Part shown: positions 25,215-35,633 of the stretch, in pieces
How positions within the stretch are numbered: the first letter of the stretch is position 1
How the letters are laid out: each line of letters begins with the position of its first letter
Assembly (NCBI GenBank): GCA_963725315.1
Contig: CAVRYA010000001.1
Location: 62,001-126,000, forward strand
DNA: 64,000 bases
Origin: JBBRHQ01 sp963725315
GTDB taxonomy: Bacteria > Actinomycetota > Thermoleophilia > Solirubrobacterales > 70-9
Direction: 5' to 3'
Notes under the pieces: model-generated
The model's database searches: none
What the model saw: the letters and a program-made list of their open reading frames with translations, nothing else
Told to the model about the DNA's origin: nothing
Program-made: the position numbers and the translations under genes

Positions 25215-25490
25215 GCCTCGGCGGTCTCGCGACGGCGGAGCCGCCGATCAGACCGTGGCCCTCGATCGCCAGTCCCGAACTCCATGGGGCCGGGGTGATC
25301 TGCGAGACGAGGCGCTCGGCCGCCTGCTGAGCCGTTCGCTTCCGTTTGGGTCGGAAGCCACGCTCTTTCAGGGAGACCGTGGCCAGCTCTAGGGGCGCTT
25401 CCGCGATCCCTGCGAGGAGTTAACCCAGCGCAAACGCGTCGCGCCCCTGGGGCGTGTCTTCGTGGCCGACGATGACCTTCTCCAGCGCTC
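25215..25490 (-). pseudogene. Decayed universal stress protein (UspA) gene
   Basis: The minus frame reads LSRALEKVIVGHEDTPQGRD then AFALG, stop TAA (25420-25422), and LLAGIAEAPLELATVSLKER in the same frame. KVIVGxDxxxxGRDAxxLGxLLA is the start of a UspA domain. The later part lacks the GSxxxG nucleotide motif, so both an in-frame stop and C-terminal decay are present. Confidence 0.6.
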
Positions 25491-25676
25491 TGCTCAAGAC
25501 AAGGCCCTCTGGCTGACCCAACTTCTAAGTCGATGGGTCTACGGTAGCCAAGCAGCCAGCTTAGTCTCGCACTCAAGACCGAAACGCCGTTCCCCGGAAC
25601 GAGAGACAGGCCGCGGCTCGCCTGTCGGCATCTGGTCCAGAGGATCATCGACATACGGGCCCAGACCACGCGCATT

Positions 25677-25696
25677 TGGTGCGCCATGGTGCGCCA
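25677..25696. repeat. Tandem 10-bp near-palindrome TGGTGCGCCA x2
   Basis: Two exact head-to-tail copies at 25677-25686 and 25687-25696, each nearly self-complementary. About 20 bp further are three spaced GCGGT iterons (25714-25738). There is no gene here; it looks like a binding-site cluster, possibly an old att region. Confidence 0.4.
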
Positions 25697-25741
25697 GTCA
25701 GCACCTGAGTCAGGCGGTTCACAGCGGTTCGTAGCGGTCCC

Positions 25742-25765
25742 GATTTGGCTTGCCTAAGCCAAATC
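25742..25765. terminator. Perfect 10-bp stem hairpin
   Basis: GATTTGGCTT-GCCT-AAGCCAAATC, 10-bp stem with a 4-nt loop, about 70 bp beyond the end of the minus-strand DUF2090 gene. It could act as its terminator; there is no clear T-run. Confidence 0.45.
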
Positions 25766-25837
25766 CGCCAAATCCAGGCACGGGTCGCCAGAGTGCGTAG
25801 TCCGCACAGAGTCGGGAGTCGTTGATACCCGGCTTGA

Positions 25838-26764
25838 CTAATTGCCGACCGACGACTCGGCGGTGGTGTAGACGTCGATGAAGCGCAGGTAGTTGTCTGC
25901 CACCTCCTCGGCGGCATCCTCGCGCGACAGGCTGCCGTCGATGAATCCCTTGAGCGGGTCGCCCCAGTTCGAGCGGCCGATCGCGAAACCCACGTAGCCC
26001 TCGACGGGAGCCCCCTGACGCAGCCAGTGATCGACCTTGTCATTATCTGCCCCGCGCCCGAGCACCACGCAGACCACACCTTCACGTCCGTCCGTGCGGC
26101 ATTGAGCCGCAATCCTCTCGCAGTCGGCGCGCTCGTCCACGCCTTCGATCTTCCAGACGTCCGGTTCCACGCCGGTTTCCTGCAGTTCGGCGATAGTGCG
26201 GAGCATCAACTCGGGGCGCAGTTCCGAGTCGTAGCGGTCGGAGTCACCGTCCACGGAGGTGAGCTGCGACTCCTCGGCCGGGACCAACAGCTCGAAGAGG
26301 AACTTGCGGTCGTGCTCGTGAAGCCAGTCCGACAGGCGTCGCAGTCGCTGAGTCTGTCGCTCGTTCATCTCCGCGTTGCCGTCCGGGTTGTAGCGGACGA
26401 GCACCTTTGAGAAATCCGGGTCGTAATGCTCGATGTGGGCGCCGAACTCTTCCCCGTACTCGAAGTCGAATTCGGTCTGGCCGCTCTTCTCCACCGGCAT
26501 CGCGAGCTTGATCCCCCTCGCCTTCGCCTGCTCTGGGACCTGGGTCGGGCCTCCAAACTGCTCGTCGACCAGGGCGCCTGTCACCGACGGATCGGCGCCG
26601 CGCGCAAGCGCCGCCGCGAGGCCCTCGAAGATCAGGTGTTTGCCGTCGGCGATGCGCTCGATCTGCTTGGGGGTGGCATCGCCCTCGATCCCGAAGCGTT
26701 TTGTGAACGATCCGCGATGGTCGAAAGCGAGGATGTAGAGCTTGCTGTCATATCCCAGACCCAT
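25838..26764 (-). CDS. DUF2090 / IolC C-terminal-like aldolase
   Basis: 308 residues. Start ATG 26764, with GGAGGC just upstream; the frame is open further but non-homologous. LYILAFDHRGSFTKRFG, KLAMPVEKSGQTEFDFEYGE, WKIEGVDERADCERIAAQCR and GFAIGRSNWGDPLKGFIDG are the strand-end motifs of the TIM-barrel DUF2090 family, which is often fused to the 5-dehydro-2-deoxygluconokinase IolC. Proposed as a 2-deoxy-5-keto-gluconate-6-phosphate or related aldolase. Kinase and phosphatase genes lie 1.4 kb away. Confidence 0.82.
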   Translation of the reverse strand: MGLGYDSKLYILAFDHRGSFTKRFGIEGDATPKQIERIADGKHLIFEGLAAALARGADPSVTGALVDEQFGGPTQVPEQAKARGIKLAMPVEKSGQTEFDFEYGEEFGAHIEHYDPDFSKVLVRYNPDGNAEMNERQTQRLRRLSDWLHEHDRKFLFELLVPAEESQLTSVDGDSDRYDSELRPELMLRTIAELQETGVEPDVWKIEGVDERADCERIAAQCRTDGREGVVCVVLGRGADNDKVDHWLRQGAPVEGYVGFAIGRSNWGDPLKGFIDGSLSREDAAEEVADNYLRFIDVYTTAESSVGN

Positions 26765-26922
26765 GGAGCCTCCGGACTCAGCGTCGTCGCCGTCCCAGCG
26801 GTCTGAGTTTAGTCTCGAGCGCCCGGGTGCGCGACCTCCCGAAGGCCGGGCGCAATTCGCGGACGCCGGCCCAAACCCCGACACGGCTGCGGCGGAAGAT
26901 TTCCCGATGAAAGGATCAGACG

Positions 26923-27981
26923 GTGAGCGATGGGCGCCAGACGTTCGCTGTGCCGAGAGGGCGGCGGCTGGCCTTGGCGGCCATTGCGGTCGTCGCAATC
27001 CTCAGCGCCCTCTATGTCGTGCTGCCTGCCCTAGCCGGGCTTGAGCACACGTGGCACCGGCTCTCCGCAGGTGACCCCCGCTGGCTAATAGCCGCCTTTG
27101 CCCTCGAGGCCCTCTCGTTTCTCTCCTATGTGATCGCGTTCCGAGCGGTGTTCGCGGGGGGACTCACGCCGATCGGCTGGCGCGAGAGCTATTTGATCAC
27201 GATGGCAGGCGTCGTCGCCACGCGATTGCTCGCCACAGCGGGCGCCGGAGGCGTCGTCCTCACGGTGTGGGCGCTTGATCGTGCGGGCATGGCGCGCCGC
27301 GAAATCGTCGCCAAGGAGGCCACTCTTCTCGTCTTGCTTTACGGCATCTACATGGCTGCCCTTGTTGCCGGCGGGATCGCCTTGCGAACCGGGGTCCTGT
27401 CCGGCCCCTCGGACTTCGGCCTCACGGTGGTTCCGGCGCTATTCGGCGCGGCGGTGATCGTCACCGCGCTCGCCGCAGCGCTCTTCTCGCGCGACCTGGG
27501 GAGCGCCGCCGCGAGGTTCGAGCGTGCTCCAGCACCGCCCGCACGGTGGCTCCGTGGCGCGGCAACGGTTCCCGCAACGCTTTCGGAGGGGGTCAGGGGA
27601 ACTCTGTCTTTGAGTCAGACGGGAAACCCCGCATTGCTCGGAGCGCTGGGATGGTGGGCCTTCGACGTCGGGGTACTTCTGGCCTGCCTGAAGGCGTTCG
27701 GGGGCGATCCGGCGATCGCGGTCGTGGTCATGGCCTATTTCGTCGGCATGCTGGCAAACACCCTGCCCGTGCCCGGCGGCATCGGGGCGGTCGACGGCGG
27801 AATGATCGGCGCCCTGATCGGGTTTGGCGTCGACAGCGGGCTGGCGATTGTCGGCGTCCTCAGCTACCGACTGTTCGCTTTTTGGATCCCGATTATTCCT
27901 GGCGTTCTCGCATACATTCAGCTGATAAGAGCCGATCCCGCCGAGGGTCCGGGGCATGACCGCCCGAAGCGACTGACCTGA
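26923..27981 (+). CDS. Lysylphosphatidylglycerol-synthase-TM-like (UPF0104) flippase-type membrane protein
   Basis: 352 residues from GTG at 26923, with about eight membrane helices. ESYLITMAGVVATRLLATAG and LPVPGGIGAVDGGMIGALIG are characteristic of the LPG_synthase_TM family. There is no lysyl-transferase domain, so it is the stand-alone transporter-like form. A paralogue lies at 50051-51298 (NLIPFAPGGVGAVDAGMIGA). The substrate is probably a lipid or lipid-linked sugar. Confidence 0.85.
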   Translation: MSDGRQTFAVPRGRRLALAAIAVVAILSALYVVLPALAGLEHTWHRLSAGDPRWLIAAFALEALSFLSYVIAFRAVFAGGLTPIGWRESYLITMAGVVATRLLATAGAGGVVLTVWALDRAGMARREIVAKEATLLVLLYGIYMAALVAGGIALRTGVLSGPSDFGLTVVPALFGAAVIVTALAAALFSRDLGSAAARFERAPAPPARWLRGAATVPATLSEGVRGTLSLSQTGNPALLGALGWWAFDVGVLLACLKAFGGDPAIAVVVMAYFVGMLANTLPVPGGIGAVDGGMIGALIGFGVDSGLAIVGVLSYRLFAFWIPIIPGVLAYIQLIRADPAEGPGHDRPKRLT

Positions 27982-28189
27982 CTTTGATGCGCCGGTGTGC
28001 TCAGGCTCTCGTCGCCACGGGCACCTCGGCAAGGGTTTCTTCAAGAGCGCGGGTCCATTCGAGGAAATGGCGATCGGCAAGGAAACGCTCCCGCACTCGC
28101 TGCAGTGGGGTCCAGCATCCGTACTGGTCCGCAGATCCGGTCCGCATTCAGCCGCTAGCACCGCCGCGCTAGTTTCCCCACGCCGACGG

Positions 28190-29542
28190 CTAGAGCGCCG
28201 ACGGGTAGGTCTCGGGCGGCTCGCCCAGCTCCCATCCGGCGGTCCGCTCGAGCGGTTCTACCGCGCGGGTCTCGTCAAGGTGGATTACCGCGTCGAACTG
28301 GGAGGCGATCCGGGCTGCGAAGTAGTGGCTCTGACGCTCGGTCTCGGGTCGGTAGATCACGCCGATCGCCCGCTCCAGGCGCGGTTTGCGCAGGGCGGAG
28401 CCCGCCTCGCTGCCCGCAAACCGCAGCAGGAAGCGCGGCTCTCCGAGCTGGTGGAAGAGAGCCTCATAGCTCTCCGGAAGCGCCGGGCGAACCCGCTTGA
28501 GCTCGGCTGGGTCGTCCCAGGCAGAAGCCGCCGTAACGGTCCCCCGATATGTGGTGAACCCGACCAAGGCGGCGTCGCCGGGGTGTCGAGCGCGAGTGAG
28601 CTGGCCCACATTGAGCTCTCCGCGCGCGCCCATCTCCGTCCGCCGCGCATCCCCAATGTGAGAGTTGTGCTCCCAGACGACCAGCTTGGCGCGCTCGCCG
28701 TGGCGCTCCATGTGGGCGATGAGGTTGTCCAGGGTGTCCGCCATGTGGGTATCTCGCAGGTTCCACGAGGAAACGTGTGCGGAAAACATCGTCCTGTAGT
28801 ACTCCTCGGCGTTGGCGACCAGGAGCGCGTTCTGCTCGGCGTAGAACTGATCGTCCTCGGCCGCGAGCCCGTCGCGCCGCAGGTAGCCGAGCGAGTTGCG
28901 GTGCAACTCCACAAGCTGCTCAACGACGCCAAGGCGGCAGGATTCGCTGATCCCGAGGCTGACGGCTCGCCCGTACTCCTGGGCCTCGCCGCCGAAGTGC
29001 TCGAAGCACGCATACCTCTCCCGGGCGCGCTCGGCCGCCGACGGATCGACCTTCTCCAGGTAGGCAACCACCTCCTCGACCGAGGTGTAGAGGCTGTAGA
29101 GGTCGAGGCCATAGAACCCAGCCTGCTGCCCAGGCTCGCTGCTCTCGTTGTGGGCGCGAAGCCAGCCGACGAAGTCGAGCACTTCGGCGTTGCGCCACAT
29201 CCAGGTCGGGAAGCGCCGAAACCCGCGCAGCGCTTCCTCCGCGTCGGCGTCCTCGCGAGCGCCGCGGACGTAGCGGTTGACGCGGTAGGCGTCCGGCCAG
29301 TCAGCCTCGACCGCCACCCCGGAGAAACCCTTCTCCTCGATCAGCCTGCGTGTGATTAGGGCCCGCTCGCGGTAGAACTCATGTGTGCCGTGCGACGCCT
29401 CGCCGAGTAGGACGAGTCTCGCCTCGCCGATCTGCTCCAGCAGCGGGTCGTAGTCTCGCGCCGAGCCCGAGAGCGGGTGGGCCAGGCGCAGGAGCGCATC
29501 AACCGCTTCCCCGCGATCGCTGCTTGTCGCCAGCCGATCCAC
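28190..29542 (-). CDS. Erythromycin-esterase-family protein
   Basis: 450 residues from GTG at 29542. VLLGEASHGTHEFYRERALI, GVAVEADWPDAYRVNRYVRG, GFYGLDLYSLYTSVEEVVAY and KLVVWEHNSHIGDARRTEMG are the conserved motifs of the EreA/B-like family, with the HGTHE histidine and the WEHNxH site. Most family members outside resistance plasmids are not macrolide esterases. The gene starts 5 nt after the phosphoribosyltransferase-hydrolase gene, and together with DUF2267 forms a three-gene operon of the type seen in stress islands. Confidence 0.92.
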   Translation of the reverse strand: MDRLATSSDRGEAVDALLRLAHPLSGSARDYDPLLEQIGEARLVLLGEASHGTHEFYRERALITRRLIEEKGFSGVAVEADWPDAYRVNRYVRGAREDADAEEALRGFRRFPTWMWRNAEVLDFVGWLRAHNESSEPGQQAGFYGLDLYSLYTSVEEVVAYLEKVDPSAAERARERYACFEHFGGEAQEYGRAVSLGISESCRLGVVEQLVELHRNSLGYLRRDGLAAEDDQFYAEQNALLVANAEEYYRTMFSAHVSSWNLRDTHMADTLDNLIAHMERHGERAKLVVWEHNSHIGDARRTEMGARGELNVGQLTRARHPGDAALVGFTTYRGTVTAASAWDDPAELKRVRPALPESYEALFHQLGEPRFLLRFAGSEAGSALRKPRLERAIGVIYRPETERQSHYFAARIASQFDAVIHLDETRAVEPLERTAGWELGEPPETYPSAL

Positions 29543-29547
29543 GACTC

Positions 29548-30867
29548 TCAGCCGTCCCTCAGGGCGCCGACGGTCTTGAGCGCCGACAGCTTCTCAACGA
29601 ACCACTCGCCGGCAAGCTCAGCGGCCGCAGCAAGGGTGCCGGGCTCCTCGAAGAGGTGGCCGGCACCGGCGACGACGGCGAGCTCGCAGTGAGCAGGGAT
29701 CAGGACCTCGGCCTGACGGTTGAGCTTCATGACCTCGGGGTCGTGGCCCCCGACGATCAGCAAGGTGGGGGCGTTGACCTCCCGCAGCGAGGATCCGGCA
29801 AGGTCGGGGCGCCCCCCGCGTGAAACGACGGCGCCGACCTCCCGCGGGAGCTGCGCCGCCGCGATCAGGGCCGCGGCGGCCCCGGTGCTGGCGCCAAAGT
29901 AGCCCACGGGAAGTGCTTCGAGCGGGTCCTGATCTCGGACCCAGCGGGTGGCCTCCACCAGCCGTTCGCCGAGGAACTCAACAGCGAATACTTTGGCGCG
30001 ATCCCGCGCTTCCCGTTCGGTAAGCAGGTCGAAGAGCAGAGTCGCCAGCCCGAGACCGTGCAGCCTGCGCGCCACGGCGACGTTACGCGGGCTGTGCCGG
30101 CTGCTGCCGCTGCCGTGGGCGAAGAGGACAATGCCGATGGGGTCGCGTGGCACGAAGAGCTCACCCGGCAGGCTCACTTCGCCAGCCTCGACCATCACCT
30201 CACGGGTGTCGGGCCCGCCGTTTCCGTTGGAGGAATGGAGCAGGCGGAGAACCTCCTCGTCGGGCACCTGGGAGAAGTCGCGATACCAGCGGCCGACGCC
30301 ATCGAGCGAGCGAGGCGTGAGCAGGGTCACGACTTCGTCTGCCTCCGTGCCGAGCCGCTGGGCGACCCCTGAGTCGCACACCGGTACGGCGAGCACGAGC
30401 CGCTTCGGCTTGCGGGCCTTGACAGCCCGAAGGGCCGCAGCGTCGGTGACTCCGGTGGCGACGCCATCGTCCACCACGATCACGGTTCGCCCGCTCAGGT
30501 CGACGGGTGGCCTTTCGCCTCGGTACAGCGCCACCCGACGCCGGAGCTCGGCTGTCTCGCGGTCGATGATGGCCCGGAGCTCCTCATCGCTGACCCCCAG
30601 CGCCCTAACGGTCGCCTGATTGATCACCCCCGTCCCATCCTCGGCGACAGCGCCCATGCCGAGCTCGGGATTGTGGGGTGCTCCCAGCTTGCGGACGGCG
30701 AGCACCTCTAACGGCGCCCCCAGGGCGGTTGCGATCTCACGCGCAACGGGCACGCCACCGCGGGGGAGGGCCACGACGATCGGCTGCTCGTTGCGGAGAG
30801 GCATCAGGCGCTCGGCGAGCCTGGCGCCCGCTTCGGTGCGGTCGCGAAAGCCGTTGGCTTGGATCAT
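29548..30867 (-). CDS. Fusion: phosphoribosyltransferase domain + alpha/beta hydrolase domain
   Basis: 439 residues. The N-terminal half has PIVVALPRGGVPVAREIATA and the PRPP loop TVIVVDDGVATGVTDAAAL of type I phosphoribosyltransferases. From about residue 215 a dienelactone-hydrolase-like domain follows: VLFAHGSGSSRHSPRN, the nucleophile-elbow region GYFGASTGAAAALIAA, Asp in LLIVGGHDPEV and His in VAGAGHLFEEPG. The start ATG 30867 overlaps the DUF2267 stop (ATGA), so translation is coupled. The substrate is unknown. Confidence 0.92.
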   Translation of the reverse strand: MIQANGFRDRTEAGARLAERLMPLRNEQPIVVALPRGGVPVAREIATALGAPLEVLAVRKLGAPHNPELGMGAVAEDGTGVINQATVRALGVSDEELRAIIDRETAELRRRVALYRGERPPVDLSGRTVIVVDDGVATGVTDAAALRAVKARKPKRLVLAVPVCDSGVAQRLGTEADEVVTLLTPRSLDGVGRWYRDFSQVPDEEVLRLLHSSNGNGGPDTREVMVEAGEVSLPGELFVPRDPIGIVLFAHGSGSSRHSPRNVAVARRLHGLGLATLLFDLLTEREARDRAKVFAVEFLGERLVEATRWVRDQDPLEALPVGYFGASTGAAAALIAAAQLPREVGAVVSRGGRPDLAGSSLREVNAPTLLIVGGHDPEVMKLNRQAEVLIPAHCELAVVAGAGHLFEEPGTLAAAAELAGEWFVEKLSALKTVGALRDG

Positions 30868-31286
30868 CCGGCGAGCACCGTCTTGAGGTCTTTCGGGAAG
30901 ACGGCCATCACGTCCTCGATCTCTCCCTCGGAGACGTGGCGGCGGAGCACCCGTGCTGCCGCCTCGCATGCATACGATGCCTCCGTTTCGCCGGGCAATA
31001 GCGCCTCCTCGGCTACTCGTCTCAGAAACTCGTCGACCGAGCGGTAGCTCATCGGGGTCCTGCTCGGTACCCATCCCTCGTAATAGATCCCTCGGATCAG
31101 CTCAGGCAGCTGGGCTGCGAGTTGAGCCGCCTCGTCCACTGTCAGCCGGTCTCGAACCGCGTGCAGGTAGGCACGCAGGACATGGTAGGCGGACCGGCGG
31201 TCCTCGGTTCCGAGCTCACGGGCAAGCTCGTTCAGCCAGACGTTCGTCTTTTCGACGCTGCGATCGATCAGATCGACTTCCGACAT
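30864..31286 (-). CDS. DUF2267 family protein
   Basis: 140 residues. EKTNVWLNELARELGTEDRR, AYHVLRAYLHAVRDRLTVDE, and LPELIRGIYYEGWVPSRTP are the two-helical-repeat pattern of DUF2267; the C-terminal part VFPKDLKTVLAG completes it. First gene of the operon; its stop overlaps the next start by ATGA. Function unknown; commonly linked to redox or stress genes. Confidence 0.93.
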   Translation of the reverse strand: MSEVDLIDRSVEKTNVWLNELARELGTEDRRSAYHVLRAYLHAVRDRLTVDEAAQLAAQLPELIRGIYYEGWVPSRTPMSYRSVDEFLRRVAEEALLPGETEASYACEAAARVLRRHVSEGEIEDVMAVFPKDLKTVLAG

Positions 31287-31667
31287 GACCTAGGGTCACC
31301 CAGGCGAGGTCGCATCAGGTCTCGCCACCTGTCTTCGTGGCGGCAAACTACGTACCGCTCTAGACCGCGATCACGAAGCTCCGCAGCGCGAGCGAGGGCG
31401 ACTACGAACCGGTTGCGGGAGCAAAAAGATTGGTTCTTTCCAGCTTCTACGGAGAGATGGACGGCCTGATCGGCCGGTGGAAGGCGGCCAACTACCTCAC
31501 CGCCGCCCAGATCTACCCAGCACCACCGTCACCATCGGCCTCGCGGTCGGAGGTGCGGTTCCTACTCTTCTCTTACTGCCGAGGTCAGCATAAGGGGCTG
31601 ATCGCTCGCCACGCCGATGTCGGCGCGAAGCATGAAGCTGACCGTTGAATCGAGGTGCGTGCCTCGA
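31287..31667 (+). other. Gap without an intact gene; possible phosphoketolase remnant
   Basis: No full ORF. A plus-strand frame at about 31446-31514 reads EMDGLIGRWKAANYLTAAQI Y, which matches the N-terminal motif of xylulose-5-phosphate phosphoketolases (xxxYWRAANYLSVGQIYL). Nothing after it fits, so at most a scar of that gene. Confidence 0.35.
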
Positions 31668-33755
<2,088 letters not shown>

Positions 33756-33762
33756 CGGCTCC

Positions 33763-33768
33763 AGTATC
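33763..33768 (-). promoter_or_regulatory. GATACT -10-like element of nadE
   Basis: Minus strand GATACT then GGAGCCG and ATG. It is the same hexamer as in the SnoaL leaders, in a housekeeping gene, which suggests GATACT is simply an accepted -10 here. Confidence 0.45.
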
Positions 33769-33999
33769 GCGACCCCGGGCACCGGCGGAACCCGCGGCTT
33801 TCCCGGCATGCGAATCGGGGGGCTGATACGGAAGGATGCGGAGGCCCATGGTGGTTCCCTCCGAACGTTGACACGGCTGCGGCTGTGGCCGCCTACGAGT
33901 CGGTCTACCGCGCGGCTTGCGCTGATGCCCGTGACCGCGCATTCGCGCCGGTCATCCGATCATGACTGCCATCTCCAGGGTGGCGGCTGCGGTTCCCTG

Positions 34000-34329
34000 A
34001 TGAGCGGGCTCGCCGCTATCGCCCTCGCCACAGGGCTCGTCTGCGCCTTGGCTCCCTTCGCCCAGGCTGCCCGCATAACCGCAACGGCCTCTGCCCACGA
34101 CGTTTCGCTGATCTGGCTCAGCCTCTACGGCGTGGGAAGCGCCGTCTGGCTCACCTGTAGTGTGACGATCGGAAGCCTGCCGCTGGTCGTCAGCCAGTCG
34201 AGTCGGGGCGAACGGTTCAATTTCGCCGCACGAGCGGGATTGCGGGGTGTTCCGCTACCAGGTTGCTACCGATTCGCCCACCAAACGGGCGTACGCCGAC
34301 CGGTAGCGAGGACGGCTCAGCGCGGTTAG
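34000..34329 (+). pseudogene. SemiSWEET/PQ-loop-like membrane protein truncated by an att-like repeat
   Basis: MSGLAAIALATGLVCALAPF, AQAARITATASAHDVSLIWL and GSAVWLTCSVTIGSLPLVVS follow the three-helix SemiSWEET layout (PQ-like turn APFAQA, SLIWL, GxxxWL). At VVSQS the sequence enters the right-arm repeat (34203) and the remaining codons to 34329 are repeat-derived. The native C-terminus is lost. ATG 34000 is one option; an overlapping frame from 33962 could have supplied a longer N-terminus. Confidence 0.55.
34203..34276 (+). repeat. Right-arm att-like repeat, copy 3
   Basis: Core TCGGGGCG (34203-34210), then GAACGG, TTCAATTTCGCCGCACGAGC, and GCTACCAGGTTGCTACCGAT as in the copies at 12098 and 13652. 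It diverges after 34276. It lies inside the truncated SemiSWEET gene and marks the left end of the third att-flanked segment. Confidence 0.65.
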
Positions 34330-34562
34330 TCTGACGACCGCTGTGGCAACCACCGGCGACCTCAGAGACTTGCTTGACGGCCAGTTCACCCGCGTCGCTC
34401 CCCTCACCCGGCTCTGGCCCGGCGGGTGGTGGAGCTGCCAACGCCTTGTAGACGCTCCTGACGAGTCTCCTCGGTCAAGGCTCGGTCAGGGAGTTGACCA
34501 AGTTGGCGGTGCACCGAAACAGCGCCCGCCACGGTGCGATGAAGGGGTCGTGCCCCACCCGC

Positions 34563-34568
34563 GATACT
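34563..34568 (+). promoter_or_regulatory. GATACT -10-like element
   Basis: GATACTGCGGGGAGA precedes ATG 34578 with the same 9-nt spacing as SnoaL leaders, but here it drives an unrelated small gene. Confidence 0.45.
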
Positions 34569-34577
34569 GCGGGGAGA

Positions 34578-34853
34578 ATGAGAACTCCGGACGAATTCAG
34601 AACTCCGGCGGGTCTGCTGCTCTTCGTCCTCTGCGACTACGGGGGCAGGTTGCACATCGCCGAGCCCAAGGCTCTTGACTGGCACACCGAGACAATCAAG
34701 ACTTGCTGTGGCCGCGAGTGGCCGCTTCCGGAGCGCACGGTCCCCTGGGACGAGGTGGATGTGGACGACATCTGCAAGACCTGCCTGCGGTCCTCTCAAG
34801 TGGCGCATTTGAAGATAGGTCACAAACAGTTCTGGAGCCGCCTGCTTCACTAA
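34578..34853 (+). CDS. Small cysteine-rich protein, possible zinc-binding
   Basis: 91 residues, MRTPDEFRTPAGLLLFVLCD to GHKQFWSRLLH. Cysteines occur as a CC pair (IKTCCGREWPLP) and a CxxC (DICKTCLRS), with HIAEP and HTET histidines before them, so a treble-clef or ribbon-type zinc site is plausible. No family recognised. It is the first gene in the 34.2-36.8 kb segment. Confidence 0.55.
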   Translation: MRTPDEFRTPAGLLLFVLCDYGGRLHIAEPKALDWHTETIKTCCGREWPLPERTVPWDEVDVDDICKTCLRSSQVAHLKIGHKQFWSRLLH

Positions 34854-35207
34854 CGCGGTCCCCCTCTGCGGCGGTCCCACGTGCGTTCGGCGGGTTCGGG
34901 TCCAGGGAGCTATTCGATCTACTGCCCGAGTCCAATGGGGCTGACGCTCGCTGAACCAGAAAGTTGCTTTGGCTGACACGGCGGCAACGTTTGAAGGACA
35001 CGGAGAGGCGCGGTTGGCTCTCGACGCCGCCGGGCTTGAGGAGTCCGAATCGGGTCGTAGTAATCGGACGCTGCAGGCCGGAGGCCCGTCAGGACGCCTC
35101 AGGCCGGTCAGGTCGCAGGGCTGCCTCCCCCGCTCCGCCGTCGATCAGCTGACGGAGGTCGGATCCCTCCCGTACGCCCCTTCTTGGCAAGGCATCCCCG
35201 AGGGGCG
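34854..35207 (+). other. Gap with a SnoaL tail remnant and leader DNA
   Basis: No gene. At about 35008-35049 the frame GEARLALDAAGLEES repeats the C-terminal tail of SnoaL proteins and nearly equals residues 9-23 of the copy at 9615. From about 35150 the sequence is leader-type (CTTGGCAAGGCATCCCCGAG) leading to the next SnoaL gene. Confidence 0.5.
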
Positions 35208-35213
35208 GATACT
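35208..35213 (+). promoter_or_regulatory. GATACT -10-like element of the SnoaL leader
   Basis: GATACTGCGCAGGCG immediately before ATG 35223, preceded by CCCCGAGGGGCG as at 12361. Confidence 0.5.
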
Positions 35214-35222
35214 GCGCAGGCG

Positions 35223-35630
35223 ATGTCGCAGGAGAACGTGGAGGCGTTCAAACGAGCCGTTGAGGCAAACAACCGGGGAGACGTCGAAGCCGGGCTGAAG
35301 GAACTCGACCCCGAGGTCGAGTGGCATCCAGCGTTGGTCACGTCGCTGGAAGCGGAAGCGACGGTCTATCGGGGACACGATGGCGTGCGTGAGTGGTTCC
35401 GAACCGTGTCCGAGGCGTTTACTGAGCGCCACACCGAGGTCGAGGAAATCCGAGACCTGGGCGATCGAATCGTCGCGATTGGCCACATCCGCATGCGTGG
35501 CGAGGCGAGTGGAGCCGATACCGAGTCCCCGATCGCCTACCTGGTCGATTACAGGCACGGCAGGGCGACTCAGGTTCGCAGCTACCTGGATCCGAAGGCT
35601 GCCCTCGAAGCCGCCGGGCTGCGGGAGTAG
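35223..35630 (+). CDS. SnoaL-like (NTF2-fold) protein
   Basis: 135 residues, MSQENVEAFKRAVEANNRGD to KAALEAAGLRE. LKELDPEVEWHPALVTSLEA and GDRIVAIGHIRMRGEASGAD are very close to the copies at 9615 and 16420, although they are 19-25 kb away. Stop CGGGAGTAG is 3 nt before the next ATG. Confidence 0.88.
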   Translation: MSQENVEAFKRAVEANNRGDVEAGLKELDPEVEWHPALVTSLEAEATVYRGHDGVREWFRTVSEAFTERHTEVEEIRDLGDRIVAIGHIRMRGEASGADTESPIAYLVDYRHGRATQVRSYLDPKAALEAAGLRE

Positions 35631-35633
35631 GCG

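Noticed and set aside
28190..29542. Macrolide resistance gene
   Set aside because: The erythromycin-esterase family is broad and this copy is in a chromosomal DUF2267/phosphoribosyltransferase operon, not in a resistance context.
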